Shown: one piece after another, positions 1-8,808 of the stretch
Layout of the letters: every line of letters starts with the position of its first letter
How positions within the stretch are numbered: position 1 is the first letter of the stretch
Assembly (NCBI RefSeq): GCF_017654315.1
Contig: NZ_CP072203.1
Coordinates: 5,969,880-6,033,879, forward strand
Reading direction: 5' to 3'
Origin: Gordonia polyisoprenivorans
GTDB taxonomy: Bacteria; Actinomycetota; Actinomycetes; Mycobacteriales; Mycobacteriaceae
Length of the DNA: 64,000 nt
Position numbers and translations under genes: made by a program
The notes under the pieces: model-generated
Seen by the model: the letters and a program-made list of their open reading frames with translations, nothing else
Databases searched by the model: none
Told to the model about the DNA's origin: nothing

Positions 1-618
1 ATGGCAGCATGGGCCGAACCTACGAAGTCCGCGATCGCCACTGGGCGTGCGTGTCATTTCGAGGACCACACCGACACAGTGTTATCGACCGGGTCGATAA
101 CCTCACAAGCCGGATTGATAGCGACCGCGACATGCCGCTCCATAGGTGTCCTGCGGCCGCGTGACAAGTCACGAGACTCCATTCCCCCGCTGCAGGCCAC
201 CCCACCGAAGTCGGACAGCGAAGTGACGTTGGGACACCTGTCACTCGGGGTTCCCCGACGAGAGTCATCTACACCAGCGGTCTTCACCGCTCCGTGGAAC
301 CCACTGGGATGGATGAGTAACGGTCTCGGCTCTGTACAGGGAGGCGTTCTCCTATGCTGCGCTGACGCTGTCACCCACCGAGTCATCGAGATGAGTACAG
401 ATCAGGAACGGGGGCGTGAAAGCAGCTTGCTCGATTTGACGATCGATATCATGCGGTCGCCACGCATCACCCAGAGCAATCAGAAGTACCGCTGGAGAAC
501 GACAGTTCTTCGGCAGGGCAGACGACTCAGCGTGGCTTCGAGCGACCTGTCCGGTCCCGACGGCCGCTTGTACGCACGAGCAACTGCGACATTCGTCACG
601 CGCGATGCGAACCTCTAA
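1..618 (+). CDS. Acyl-CoA thioesterase-like protein, double hotdog (5' end outside window)
   Basis: The 205 visible residues contain the end of one hotdog-like domain (about residues 1-55) and a second, more complete one (about 95-200) with the NPLGWMSNG...GGVLLCCADA helix pattern of PaaI-type thioesterases. The layout resembles the 284-residue protein encoded at 3165-4019, which also has two such halves. Because the first half begins mid-domain, the ATG at position 1 is probably internal and the true start lies upstream of the window. Family members hydrolyse acyl-CoA thioesters, but the substrate cannot be read from the sequence. It converges on the SDR gene that ends at 670. Confidence 0.6.
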   Translation: MAAWAEPTKSAIATGRACHFEDHTDTVLSTGSITSQAGLIATATCRSIGVLRPRDKSRDSIPPLQATPPKSDSEVTLGHLSLGVPRRESSTPAVFTAPWNPLGWMSNGLGSVQGGVLLCCADAVTHRVIEMSTDQERGRESSLLDLTIDIMRSPRITQSNQKYRWRTTVLRQGRRLSVASSDLSGPDGRLYARATATFVTRDANL

Positions 619-669
619 CCGACCTCTGCGTGGGTCGATGGCAACGAACTGCCGCCTGTCATTCGCAAT

Positions 670-1554
670 CTACTTCTTTGCTGCTCCCGAGCCCCATCGG
701 TCAGGGTGCGGGAAGTCGAGTATACCTTCGCCGCTCAGGCTCTGAGTAAAATCGGCTGGTGCCCAACCGGATTCGCACGTCCAGGAGCTCAATGCACGTG
801 GGTGCGACCAGACAGACAATTCGGTGCCGTCGAATGAGAGACACTGTCCGTGGATTGCCTCGGATTCTGGACTCGCGAGATACACCGCGATAGGAGCAAC
901 AGTGTCGGGCGGCGGGAACACCAAAGCGTGCTCGACTCCCGACTGGCCGTCGAAGACGCCCGTCATGTCGGTGGCCGCGACAGGTGCCAGAGCGTTGACA
1001 GCAATTCCGAATCGTGCGAGCTCGATGTCCATGACGCGGGTCAGGCCCACGACGCCGGCTTTGGCCGCAGCGTAATTGGCTTGGCCGAACATGCCGAACA
1101 GTCCGGCGCCGGAGGTGATGTTGAGGATGCGACCGCCCCCGGTGGATCGCATGACGCGCGCTGCGGCCGAGCTGCACGACCACGTACCGCGCAGATGCAC
1201 GTCGATCACCGCATCGAACTCGTCGACACTCATCTTGGTGAATGAACGGTCACGGGTGATTCCGGCGTTGTTGATCAGCATGTCGATGCCGCCGAAGGTG
1301 TCGACGCAATGACTGATCAAGCCTTGACAGAATGAGTCGTCGGCAACAGAGCCGGCCAGCCCGTTCACGGCCAAGCCGCGCTCACTCATCTCAGCGACGA
1401 ATGCCGCTGTGGACTTGGCCGTCGTGCCGTTGACCACCACATGGGCGCCGGCGGTCGCCAGCGCCTCGGCGAACGCCCGGCCCAGGCCACGGGTCGAGCC
1501 GGTGACGACAATGGCCGAACCTTGCAACGAAGGCGATCCACCGATTCCGGTCAT
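670..1554 (-). CDS. Short-chain dehydrogenase/reductase (SDR)
   Basis: This 294-residue protein has the SDR cofactor motif TGSTRGLG at residues 18-25, an NNAG motif near the middle, and the catalytic Ser (ITSGAG) followed by YAAAK. It is predicted to be a cytosolic NAD(P)-dependent oxidoreductase acting on a hydroxy- or oxo-acyl intermediate. The C-terminal extension of about 50 residues after the SDR core is unusual and rich in Trp and Pro. Its ATG at 1554 overlaps the stop of the SnoaL-like gene by ATGA, so the two are translationally coupled in a left-running operon with the crotonase at 2048. Substrate unknown. Confidence 0.85.
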   Translation of the reverse strand: MTGIGGSPSLQGSAIVVTGSTRGLGRAFAEALATAGAHVVVNGTTAKSTAAFVAEMSERGLAVNGLAGSVADDSFCQGLISHCVDTFGGIDMLINNAGITRDRSFTKMSVDEFDAVIDVHLRGTWSCSSAAARVMRSTGGGRILNITSGAGLFGMFGQANYAAAKAGVVGLTRVMDIELARFGIAVNALAPVAATDMTGVFDGQSGVEHALVFPPPDTVAPIAVYLASPESEAIHGQCLSFDGTELSVWSHPRALSSWTCESGWAPADFTQSLSGEGILDFPHPDRWGSGAAKK

Positions 1555-2015
1555 GCCCTGCGGAGCAACGACATCAAGTAGGCGCCGCCCAAGAGTTGGC
1601 CACGCTCAGGTAGTGCGCCGAGCTGACGAAGCATGTCGGAGATGTCGTACGCTGACTTGTAACTCGCCAACTTGCCGTCCTTGAACTCCAGGAAGATGTC
1701 GCAGCCGTGCGAATCAAATGTCGCATCCGGATTCAGCTTGGCAGGTCCGTGTCCGAACTGACGGAACAACACGATGCCTCGCTTGCGGTCGGCGGAACCG
1801 AAGCGCTCTATCTCCTCGAAGGCGACATCGGGCATGGCCTCCCAGATCTTGTCGACATAGGCTGGCATTCCGCTGATTCCGTTGATGATGTCAGGCCAGA
1901 AGGTCCGATCGTCCCAGATGATGTCGGGGTGAAGCAGGTCAAGTATCCGATCGGTCGAATGGGAGTTCCACGCGGCAAGCCACCGGGTGGAGAAGTCGTC
2001 GAGGAAGTCGGTCAT
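1551..2015 (-). CDS. SnoaL/NTF2-like protein
   Basis: A 154-residue alpha+beta-cone protein of the SnoaL/limonene-epoxide-hydrolase type. It starts with the usual pattern of an N-terminal helix, W-x-x-AWNSH, and then LHPDIIWDD. I chose the ATG at 2015, which has GGGA upstream. A GTG at 2051 overlapping the crotonase stop would add 12 residues of little character. Such proteins may be isomerases, cyclases, hydrolases or non-catalytic partners. Its position between a crotonase and an SDR suggests a role on a CoA-bound intermediate, which is inference. Confidence 0.75.
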   Translation of the reverse strand: MTDFLDDFSTRWLAAWNSHSTDRILDLLHPDIIWDDRTFWPDIINGISGMPAYVDKIWEAMPDVAFEEIERFGSADRKRGIVLFRQFGHGPAKLNPDATFDSHGCDIFLEFKDGKLASYKSAYDISDMLRQLGALPERGQLLGGAYLMSLLRRA

Positions 2016-2047
2016 GGCATGTCCCGCCGTTGGTCGATGGGGTTGCT

Positions 2048-2812
2048 TCACTTGGTGATTCGTTTGTATGCAGCACCGATGCGGTCGACGACGTCGGCGT
2101 GCCAGATCACTTCGCGGTAGGCCAGCGTCTCGTAGGTCAATGCACTGATCGGGTCCATCGCCGGCGAGCGACGTGCCATTTCCTTGTTGTTGATCGCCGA
2201 TGCGGTTCCCGTCTCGGCAATGGATCGGGCCAGCCGGGTGGCTTCGTCGACGACATTACCGGCGGGCACGAGTCGGTCGAGTATGCCGATCCGGAGCGCT
2301 TCGGCGGCGTCGATCTTGTCGCCGGAGAACGTCAGCAGTTTGGCCTGGCTCAGGCCGACGATCTTCCAGAGGGGCGAGAAGTAGGGCGTGAGACCCATTT
2401 TGATCTGTGGGAATCCCATAATGACGTTGTCCGCGCCGATGCGGATGTCGCAGAACACCGCGATGTCGCATCCCCCGCCGAGTGCCGGGCCGCCAACGGC
2501 GGCAATGGTGGGTTTCGAGTAGTCGAGCAGGGTGCCGTATGCGCGCAAGCAGGCGTTGGAGTATGCGTCGCGTCGTTCTTGGTTGGTGAACATGGACTGC
2601 AGTTTGAGATCGAGGCCGGCGCAGAATATCTCTTCGCCACCGGTGATGACGACGCAGGCGACATCGTCGTTGCCGGCCCAGTCGTCGAGACAGTCGCTCA
2701 GGTCGGCGAAGAGCTCGAGGCTGAGCGCATTGCGCCGTTCGTACCGGCTGAACGCGATGGTTCCGACTCCTTGATCGATGCTGGTGGTGATCTCGCCGTA
2801 CGTGTTTGCCAT
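2048..2812 (-). CDS. Enoyl-CoA hydratase/isomerase family protein (crotonase)
   Basis: A 254-residue crotonase with the oxyanion-hole elements EIFCAGLDL and GGPALGGGCD, followed by the family segment MGFPQIKMGLTP. The start at 2812 is set by an AAGGAG ribosome-binding site about nine bases upstream. Reading further upstream in frame gives sequence with no family resemblance. It heads a left-running operon whose next gene, the SnoaL-like protein, is coupled or nearly so. Predicted to hydrate or isomerise an enoyl-CoA; the exact reaction is not determinable because crotonase catalytic Glu positions vary. Confidence 0.85.
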   Translation of the reverse strand: MANTYGEITTSIDQGVGTIAFSRYERRNALSLELFADLSDCLDDWAGNDDVACVVITGGEEIFCAGLDLKLQSMFTNQERRDAYSNACLRAYGTLLDYSKPTIAAVGGPALGGGCDIAVFCDIRIGADNVIMGFPQIKMGLTPYFSPLWKIVGLSQAKLLTFSGDKIDAAEALRIGILDRLVPAGNVVDEATRLARSIAETGTASAINNKEMARRSPAMDPISALTYETLAYREVIWHADVVDRIGAAYKRITK

Positions 2813-3164
2813 AACGTGTCTCCTTCGAGGTGGGTATTTCAGATCGGGTGTGTGAAGCGGCGTACTGCGCTCTGAGTTTGTTCTTCTGGAATTCGCCGCG
2901 GGGGAGCGGCGAAGATCATCGACGACATTGACTGGTTCTGATGTCTCCTGGTTGACGACTCGAGCACGGCGGTAAGGGATGTGTGCACCTGCGGTCTGTT
3001 CGTTCGAGGGCACGCCGTTGTCGAGTGTGACGATTGCCATGGACCTGCTCTCGCATCTCCGGATCGCGAACACATATCCCTTGCGTCCCTGATCGCATGA
3101 CTCTCCTTCCTCGAACGCCCACCCCTCGGGAACCAAGGTGTGTTTCGCGGTATGACAGGGTCGA
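2813..3164. other. Non-coding gap between two left-running genes
   Basis: About 350 bases with no gene I can support. The reading frame open on the minus strand is an upstream extension of the crotonase without homology or coding character. The gap holds the hairpin at 2892-2913 and the crotonase ribosome-binding site. Confidence 0.5.
2892..2913 (-). terminator. Terminator-like hairpin
   Basis: Perfect 8-bp arms TTCGCCGC/GCGGCGAA surround a 6-base G-rich loop. It lies downstream of the left-running thioesterase gene and about 80 bases before the next start. A terminator or attenuator separating the two units is plausible. No T-run follows it. Confidence 0.4.
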
Positions 3165-4019
3165 CTACGGCGCGAGCACGGTGTCTCGTGCCAGCGTCAG
3201 ATGGGCCCTGGTTCCGACCTCCCTGTCTGGAGTGACGAGTTCGGCGTCATAGGTCGCGATCGTGCGACCTCGCCGTCGATGTCGGATGCAAATGTTGAGC
3301 GGTTCGGCGAACGCCGAGAGCGGACGCATAAACTCGGCTGACACGTGAACGATCGACATATCCGTAGCCGCGTGGGCACGAGCAGCTTCCGCCACCGCTG
3401 CGCAGAGCGCGGCAACCTGGGCCCCGCCATGCACCACACCCGACGGGTTCGCAGTGGTGACGCCAGTCGGCATCACGGTCGTCCCAGGCGTCACCTCAAT
3501 GTCCAGACCGAGCAGCTCGACCAGAGTCGATGAATGCCGTCGTGCGAGCGCGGCCTCGGAGGGGTGGGGCAGCTCTGCTACATCAAACATGAACATGCCA
3601 CTCCCGGTGGCGACCAATTCCGCTGCGCCGAATTCTGCTGCTTTGCAGCGAATTTTGCAGTTACTCGAGGCTACAGCACCTGCACTGAACCCACTGCGGC
3701 CGATCCCGCGAACCGTGTCGGCTGCAGCAAGCGCTGCGGGGTTCACGTTGAGGTCGATCCGCAGCGTGATACAGCTGTGCGACCGTGTCGGGTCCAGTGT
3801 CGCCCGGGCGAGCAGTAGGTCGATCATCGGCATCAGCCACCCCGGGTTGGGATCGCCAAGTGGCTTGGTGCAGTCCGCTACGGCCATACCGTTGCTGTGG
3901 CCGATCAGGCGAACACCAAACAGTTCGTCGGGTGGTCCAGTCGGGCCGATCAGCGAGGGAGCTCCGTCTGCGGCGCAGCGCGCGAAATCGTCGACGAATC
4001 GCGTGTCGTCGACGGTCAT
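3165..4019 (-). CDS. Acyl-CoA thioesterase-like protein, double hotdog
   Basis: A 284-residue protein made of two hotdog-like halves. The second half carries NPSGVVHGGAQVAALCAA (around residues 190-207), typical of PaaI-type thioesterases, with the GG on the long helix. The first half has a matching PGWLMPMIDLLLA helix and looks degenerate. The ATG at 4019 overlaps the TGA of the upstream acyl-CoA ligase, showing coupling. Predicted role: release of free acid from an acyl-CoA, perhaps to recycle CoA when the pathway stalls. It resembles the partial gene at the start of the window in architecture. Confidence 0.7.
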   Translation of the reverse strand: MTVDDTRFVDDFARCAADGAPSLIGPTGPPDELFGVRLIGHSNGMAVADCTKPLGDPNPGWLMPMIDLLLARATLDPTRSHSCITLRIDLNVNPAALAAADTVRGIGRSGFSAGAVASSNCKIRCKAAEFGAAELVATGSGMFMFDVAELPHPSEAALARRHSSTLVELLGLDIEVTPGTTVMPTGVTTANPSGVVHGGAQVAALCAAVAEAARAHAATDMSIVHVSAEFMRPLSAFAEPLNICIRHRRRGRTIATYDAELVTPDREVGTRAHLTLARDTVLAP

Positions 4020-5668
4020 CTCGCGGACGCCGCGGCAGTGTTGTCGCTGCCGTTGTCGAGGTGGGCGTTGAGCTCGGTGGCGAGGTCGGGCAGATCCACC
4101 AGACGGAACTTCTGGATCTTTCCCGACATCGTCGTGGGAATGTCGGCAACCACATGCCATTCGACGGGGAACTTTGCCCGGGCCATCTTCAACTCGTCGA
4201 GGTGGCGGAGATAGGTTTGCGCCCCCTCCCATTCCACTCCGTCGCGCAACGCGACCCATGCCCCGACACCCTCGCCGAAGCGTTTATCGGGGACGGCTGT
4301 CACCGCCACGCGGCCGATGTCGGGGTGCGACAACAACGCCGCCTCGATGTCCTGGGTCGAGAACTTCTCCCCTCCCCGATTGATGATATCCTTCATTCGG
4401 CCAGTCATCCTGACCCAACCGTCTTTCACCTCCCCGACATCCCCGGGATAGAAGAACCCGGCGTCGTCGCTCTGCGCCGCAGTCACCACTGGATCCGTGT
4501 AGCCGTCGAAGAGTTGAGGTCCTCGGATCCGCAGTTGTCCGATCCGACCTTCGGGCAAGGGCTGACGCAGTTCGTCGACCGCCTCGATCTCCATGCCTGG
4601 CAACATTCGACCGTCCCATTCGGCGCGCTGTTCAAGTGGATCTGATTCGCTTGCAGCGGTGCATATTCCGGCGGTTTCGGTCATCCCGTAATTACGGGTA
4701 GCGCTGATCCCTACAGCTGCGGCGTCACGGATCAGGTTCGGCGGGATGGTCGAACCCGCACACTGATAACTGCGGAGTCGATGGGTCGCACCCGCGCCCG
4801 CCGCGTACCGATCGATCAACTCTTGCAGGAATATGGTCGCGCCCATCATGACCGTGACCCGTTCCCGTTCGATGACGCCGACCGCCTCGTCAGCATTCCA
4901 ACCCGGCAGGATCACCGCGCGCGCCCCCAGATGGGCCGGCATCACCAGGCCCGCGACGAAGCCACCCAGATGCGAGAGAGGCGTAGCGGCCGCCAGCACC
5001 GTGGTCTCGTCCAGATTCATCACATCGGCGTAGTTGCGCAGATGTGCGATCAACGCGCGGGAACTGAGCAGCGCGCCCTTCGGCGCCGATGTGGTGCCCG
5101 ACGTGTAGAGGATGAGAGCCGGCTCGTCCGCCGCAAGAGGTTCCGGCAGCGAACCATTGGCGTCGATCCCGGTCTGCGTCACCGCGGTCCAGCCCGACTG
5201 CTCACCACCGACGAGGAACTTGATCCGCGGCGCATGGCCGAGCCGTCCGAGAGCGGCATCTATCTCCGCGTGAGGAAGGCGGCTGCCGAGCGTGTGGGCG
5301 ACCGCGACCACCGACGGCCTGCTATCGGCGAGGATCTGCTCGGTCTCGTGCTCACGATAGATCGGCACGACCGGCACGTTGATCGCTCCGATGCGGAACG
5401 CGGCCACCTGCAGAACCAAAGCTTCCAGGCAATTGGGGAGTTGGACGAACACGCGGTCACGACGCTGCACTCCGTGCGCGATCATCGTCGCGGCAACCCC
5501 GTTCACCCAGGACGAGAACTGCCCGTAGGTCACCCGACGGTCGTTGAAACAGAACAACTCACGGTCCGGAAACCGTTGCGCTTGCCGACCGATGAGCTCG
5601 CCGATCCGCCCGTCGGTCCACAGTCCGAGCTCGGTGTACTGCGCAGCGCGTGCGGTGTCGACTCTCAT
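4016..5668 (-). CDS. Acyl-CoA synthetase (AMP-binding, ANL superfamily)
   Basis: A 550-residue adenylate-forming ligase. It has the P-loop-like motif YTSGTTSAPKG near residue 187, the A5 motif NYGMTETAG, the hinge region MTGRMKDIINRGGEK and the C-terminal catalytic lysine in PTTMSGKIQKF. It activates a carboxylic acid to the acyl-AMP and then the CoA thioester; the chain type cannot be read. The start at 5668 has a GGGAGA site. It is the first gene of a left-running unit coupled to the thioesterase and faces the crotonase at 5837 across a shared promoter region with two operator-like sites. Confidence 0.9.
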   Translation of the reverse strand: MRVDTARAAQYTELGLWTDGRIGELIGRQAQRFPDRELFCFNDRRVTYGQFSSWVNGVAATMIAHGVQRRDRVFVQLPNCLEALVLQVAAFRIGAINVPVVPIYREHETEQILADSRPSVVAVAHTLGSRLPHAEIDAALGRLGHAPRIKFLVGGEQSGWTAVTQTGIDANGSLPEPLAADEPALILYTSGTTSAPKGALLSSRALIAHLRNYADVMNLDETTVLAAATPLSHLGGFVAGLVMPAHLGARAVILPGWNADEAVGVIERERVTVMMGATIFLQELIDRYAAGAGATHRLRSYQCAGSTIPPNLIRDAAAVGISATRNYGMTETAGICTAASESDPLEQRAEWDGRMLPGMEIEAVDELRQPLPEGRIGQLRIRGPQLFDGYTDPVVTAAQSDDAGFFYPGDVGEVKDGWVRMTGRMKDIINRGGEKFSTQDIEAALLSHPDIGRVAVTAVPDKRFGEGVGAWVALRDGVEWEGAQTYLRHLDELKMARAKFPVEWHVVADIPTTMSGKIQKFRLVDLPDLATELNAHLDNGSDNTAAASAR

Positions 5669-5709
5669 CGATGTTCTCCCAGGGCAGTGATGTGGCTTAC
5701 CTGACAAAC

Positions 5710-5758
5710 AATACAACATGTCCGGATTTAATGGAAGGTCGCCCGAACGATGTGTATG
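5710..5758. promoter_or_regulatory. Tandem operator-like sites in divergent promoter
   Basis: Two 15-bp elements, at 5710-5724 (AATACAACATGTCCG) and 5744-5758 (reverse complement CATACACATCGTTCG), match the pair at 8696-8739 at 10-11 of 15 positions. They lie between the divergent ligase (5668) and crotonase (5837). Imperfect dyad, core ACA-n-TGT. Probable binding sites of the TetR protein encoded at 8809, by inference. Confidence 0.5.
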
Positions 5759-5836
5759 GTTTTCACACGGCCGGGCAAGCCGATGGGAACAGCCGCCGGA
5801 GTGACCAATTCACCTGACCAACAAAGGACTTCACTG

Positions 5837-6628
5837 ATGTCGAAATACGAATATCTCCTGACTTCCGTCGAGGACGGGGTGGGAATCATGCAGCTGAACC
5901 ATCCGGAGAAGCGCAACGCACTCGGATGGGAGTTGCACCATGAGGTCATCGCGGCACTCGACGAGTGGGCCTACGACGACGACGTGGCAGCGGTCCTCAT
6001 CATCGGGAACGAGGACTACTTCTGCGCCGGCTGGGCGTTGGATGTCCTACAGGGCACCGAGGGCGCCGACCGGACGAGATTCACCGACCTCGCACTGCAC
6101 CTGATGGTCGCGATCTACGACTACCGCAAGCCCACCGTGGCGGGGGTTGCCGGCGTCGCGCCGGGATACGGGATGGATGTGGCGAACATGTGCGACATCA
6201 CGATCGCGTCGAAGAACGCGTCATTCGGCTCCACACAGGTGAAGTATGCGATGAACGGCTTTTACCATGGCATCCTCAGCAAAACCAACACCCAACGAGC
6301 CCGCCGGATGCTCTTCACCGGTGACCCGATCTCAGCCGAAGAGGCGCAACGATGTGGACTCGTCGACGAGGTCGTCGAGGTCGGCACGCTACGCGAGAAC
6401 GCCCTACGGCTGGCCAAACAGATCGCCGAGAACGGCGCCGAACTGACCTCGGTACTCAAAGAGGTCGCCTTGCGCGCCCAGAACATGGACCACATCGGCG
6501 CCACCGCGTACGAACTGCGCGTCACCCACGATCTGGTGCAGCGCGAGCTGTTCACCAAACGTATTGCCACCGGGCTCGAACGCCTCAAGTCCGGCCAGAG
6601 CCGAGCCACCGAGCGCGCCGCGCTCTGA
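5837..6628 (+). CDS. Enoyl-CoA hydratase/isomerase family protein (crotonase)
   Basis: A 263-residue crotonase with HPEKRNALGWELH near the start, the first oxyanion loop EDYFCAGWALD, and the second loop AGVAPGYGMDVANMCD, in which the usual GG is replaced by PGYG. The ATG at 5837 has AAAGGA upstream; in-frame codons before it have no family similarity. It is the only right-running gene of this block, divergent from the ligase and convergent with the acyl-CoA dehydrogenase ending at 6664. Likely acts on an enoyl- or beta-oxo-cyclic acyl-CoA of the same pathway. Confidence 0.85.
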   Translation: MSKYEYLLTSVEDGVGIMQLNHPEKRNALGWELHHEVIAALDEWAYDDDVAAVLIIGNEDYFCAGWALDVLQGTEGADRTRFTDLALHLMVAIYDYRKPTVAGVAGVAPGYGMDVANMCDITIASKNASFGSTQVKYAMNGFYHGILSKTNTQRARRMLFTGDPISAEEAQRCGLVDEVVEVGTLRENALRLAKQIAENGAELTSVLKEVALRAQNMDHIGATAYELRVTHDLVQRELFTKRIATGLERLKSGQSRATERAAL

Positions 6629-6663
6629 TTCGCACGTCACGATCGCCCGCGAGAGATCATCGG

Positions 6664-7836
6664 TCACAATCCCAGTGAGCGACCGATGATCTCCTTCATG
6701 ATCTCGGTGGTCCCGCCGTAGATGGACTGGATGCGGGCGTCGACAAACGCTCGACTGACCGGATACTCCTTCATGTAGCCGTAGCCGCCATGCAGTTGCA
6801 GGCAGCGGTCCGCGACGCGCATCTGCAGTTCCGTCGCCCACCATTTCGCCTTGGCCGCCTGGACCGGCGAGAGAACTTTGCGCACATGCAGCTCTACGCA
6901 GTGGTCGACGAAGACGCGGGCGATGTTGACTTCGGTGTCGAGTTCGGCGAGGAGGAAACGGTTGTTCTGGAACGAACCGATCGGTGTGCCGAAAGCTCTG
7001 CGTTCCTTGACATATTCGATCGTGCGCGCGAGTGTTCCCTCGGCAGCCGCAGCCGCGGTGACCGCCAGCGACAACCGTTCCTGTGGCAGGTTGCGCATCA
7101 ACTGGTAGAAGCCCTCGCCTTCCTCCCCCAGGCGATTCGCCACCGGTACGCGGACGTCGCCGAAGCTCAGTTCACTGGTGTCCTGTCCGTGCAACCCGAG
7201 CTTGTCGAGATTGCGACCCTTCACGAAACCTGGCGTGCCGGCCTCGACCACGATGAGGGTCAGTCCCTTGTGGGCATCATCTGATGTGCGGGTGGCGACG
7301 ACGACGAGATCGCAGTTCTGGCCGTTCGAGATGAAGGTCTTCGCGCCGTTGATCACGTAAGAGTCACCGTCGCGGACCGCGCGGGTGCGGATACCCGACA
7401 GGTCGCTGCCGGTGCCCGGCTCGGTCATGGCGATGGCACCGATGAGGGATCCATCGGTGAGCCCAGGCAGCCAACGCGACTTTTGCTCGTCGGTGGTCAG
7501 ATCGAGCAGGTAGGGCCCGACCACATCGTTCTGCAAGGCCAAACCGAGTCCTGCCGACGCGAACCCCGATCGGGCGAACTCTTCATTGACGATGGCATTG
7601 AATCGGAAGTCGTCGATGCCGGCACCGCCTAGCTGCTCGGGAGTCGGAAACAACAGCATGCCCGCGTTGCCCGCCTGGGTGAACAGTTCCCGATCGACGA
7701 TCCTGGCATCTTCCCACCGGTCGAAATTCGGCGCGACCACGCGCGTGAGGAACGCGGACACCGTCTGGCGGAACTGTTCATGCTCGTCGGCGTACACGGA
7801 TCGATTCACGGCGAAATCGGGTAGGGCGATTGCCAT
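6664..7836 (-). CDS. Acyl-CoA dehydrogenase
   Basis: A 390-residue FAD enzyme with the full ACAD fold signatures: AMTEPGTGSDLSGIRT in the middle domain, RRAFGTPIG, LQLHGGYGYM, and the C-terminal IYGGTTEIMKEIIGR. The YEGT catalytic-Glu position of MCAD is Gly here, as in long-chain-type enzymes, so the base must be elsewhere. The ATG at 7836 has AGGAG upstream. It forms a left-running pair with the crotonase starting at 8667. Predicted to introduce an alpha,beta double bond into an acyl-CoA, passing electrons to ETF. Confidence 0.9.
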   Translation of the reverse strand: MAIALPDFAVNRSVYADEHEQFRQTVSAFLTRVVAPNFDRWEDARIVDRELFTQAGNAGMLLFPTPEQLGGAGIDDFRFNAIVNEEFARSGFASAGLGLALQNDVVGPYLLDLTTDEQKSRWLPGLTDGSLIGAIAMTEPGTGSDLSGIRTRAVRDGDSYVINGAKTFISNGQNCDLVVVATRTSDDAHKGLTLIVVEAGTPGFVKGRNLDKLGLHGQDTSELSFGDVRVPVANRLGEEGEGFYQLMRNLPQERLSLAVTAAAAAEGTLARTIEYVKERRAFGTPIGSFQNNRFLLAELDTEVNIARVFVDHCVELHVRKVLSPVQAAKAKWWATELQMRVADRCLQLHGGYGYMKEYPVSRAFVDARIQSIYGGTTEIMKEIIGRSLGL

Positions 7837-7863
7837 TGTGCAGCTCCTGGTTTCGGTTTCTGG

Positions 7864-8667
7864 TCAGTGCGGAGACAGGTTTCGAATGCACGCAGCCTGG
7901 CCGATGGCGGCGATCCTCAGGCTGTCGGCTTCGTCCTGGGCATCAATCGATGCCTTGACATACGCCACCGCCGCGCGAGACATCCCCGCGATGGATACGG
8001 CGTACTCATTCACTGCGGTGTCGAGTCCGGCGGCGGGCAGTGACCGTAGCGCGACTCCCGCCGCGACCGCCTCACCGCCGGTGAGTTCACGGCCGGTCAG
8101 GATAAGGTCCAATGCACGCTCGCGACCGATCAGCCGAGGCAGGCTCCACGTGGCACCGAGATCTGGCAGCATCTGTTTGGTGCACTCCAGCAACGCGATT
8201 CGGGCGTCAGCGGCGACGATACGGATGTCGCAGGCGAGGGCGAGTTGCATGCCGGCTCCCAGTACCGCCCCCGACAATTGAGCGATGGTGACAAACGGCG
8301 CTCGGCGGATGGCGGTGATCACCCGTTGCGCGTCATGAATCGCACCGAGCATCGGATCCGGCGTGCCGACCGGATGTTCGGCCAGGGTCCGGATGAATCC
8401 TCCCGGGCGCGTGAACTCGTGCAGATCGATGCCCGAGCTGAACGAGTGGCCACAACCCTTGACGATGACCGCGACGACCTCGGGCTGTGCGCTGAGGTCG
8501 CCGAACGCATCGGTGATCTCACGCCACATCGTCAGGTTCTGCGCGTTGTGTCGTTCGGGACGGTTGAGGGCGACGACGCGAACTGCACCCGAACCGGTCA
8601 CCGCGATGGTTGAGAATGTTCGGCCTGAACCTGATTGATCCTGATCACCGCCCGGATGGTCGGTCAT
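7864..8667 (-). CDS. Enoyl-CoA hydratase/isomerase family protein (crotonase)
   Basis: A 267-residue crotonase with LNRPERHNAQNLTMW, the first oxyanion loop HSFSSGIDLHEF and the second loop LSGAVLGAGMQLALACDI. The N-terminal 15 residues are Gly/Ser/Asp-rich and probably disordered. The start at 8667 has GGAGG. It is first in a two-gene left-running unit with the acyl-CoA dehydrogenase, and its promoter region holds the second operator pair. It is divergent from the TetR gene at 8809, the usual arrangement for a local repressor and its target. Confidence 0.85.
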   Translation of the reverse strand: MTDHPGGDQDQSGSGRTFSTIAVTGSGAVRVVALNRPERHNAQNLTMWREITDAFGDLSAQPEVVAVIVKGCGHSFSSGIDLHEFTRPGGFIRTLAEHPVGTPDPMLGAIHDAQRVITAIRRAPFVTIAQLSGAVLGAGMQLALACDIRIVAADARIALLECTKQMLPDLGATWSLPRLIGRERALDLILTGRELTGGEAVAAGVALRSLPAAGLDTAVNEYAVSIAGMSRAAVAYVKASIDAQDEADSLRIAAIGQAACIRNLSPH

Positions 8668-8695
8668 TGATCCTCCACTCGGCGCGCGGATAATT

Positions 8696-8739
8696 CGTAC
8701 AATATGTTCGACTTTGGAAATGAGCGTACACGATGTTCG
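8696..8739. promoter_or_regulatory. Tandem operator-like sites upstream of crotonase and tetR
   Basis: Two copies of CGTACAnnATGTTCG, at 8696-8710 and 8725-8739, differ at only two bases and are offset by 29 bases. Each is an imperfect dyad (CGnACA...TGTnCG). They lie between the divergent crotonase (8667) and TetR (8809) genes and resemble the two sites at 5710-5758. Confidence 0.6.
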
Positions 8740-8808
8740 AGCTTTCCAGTAGCGGCAAGTAGACTGGGTTCATCACGGAACTGAGGCCGAAGCGATCAGA
8801 GAGAGGCC

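Noticed and set aside
3785..5704. Two plus-strand frames of about 290-310 residues
   Set aside because: Antisense shadows of the acyl-CoA ligase at 4016 and the thioesterase; no start signals or family features.
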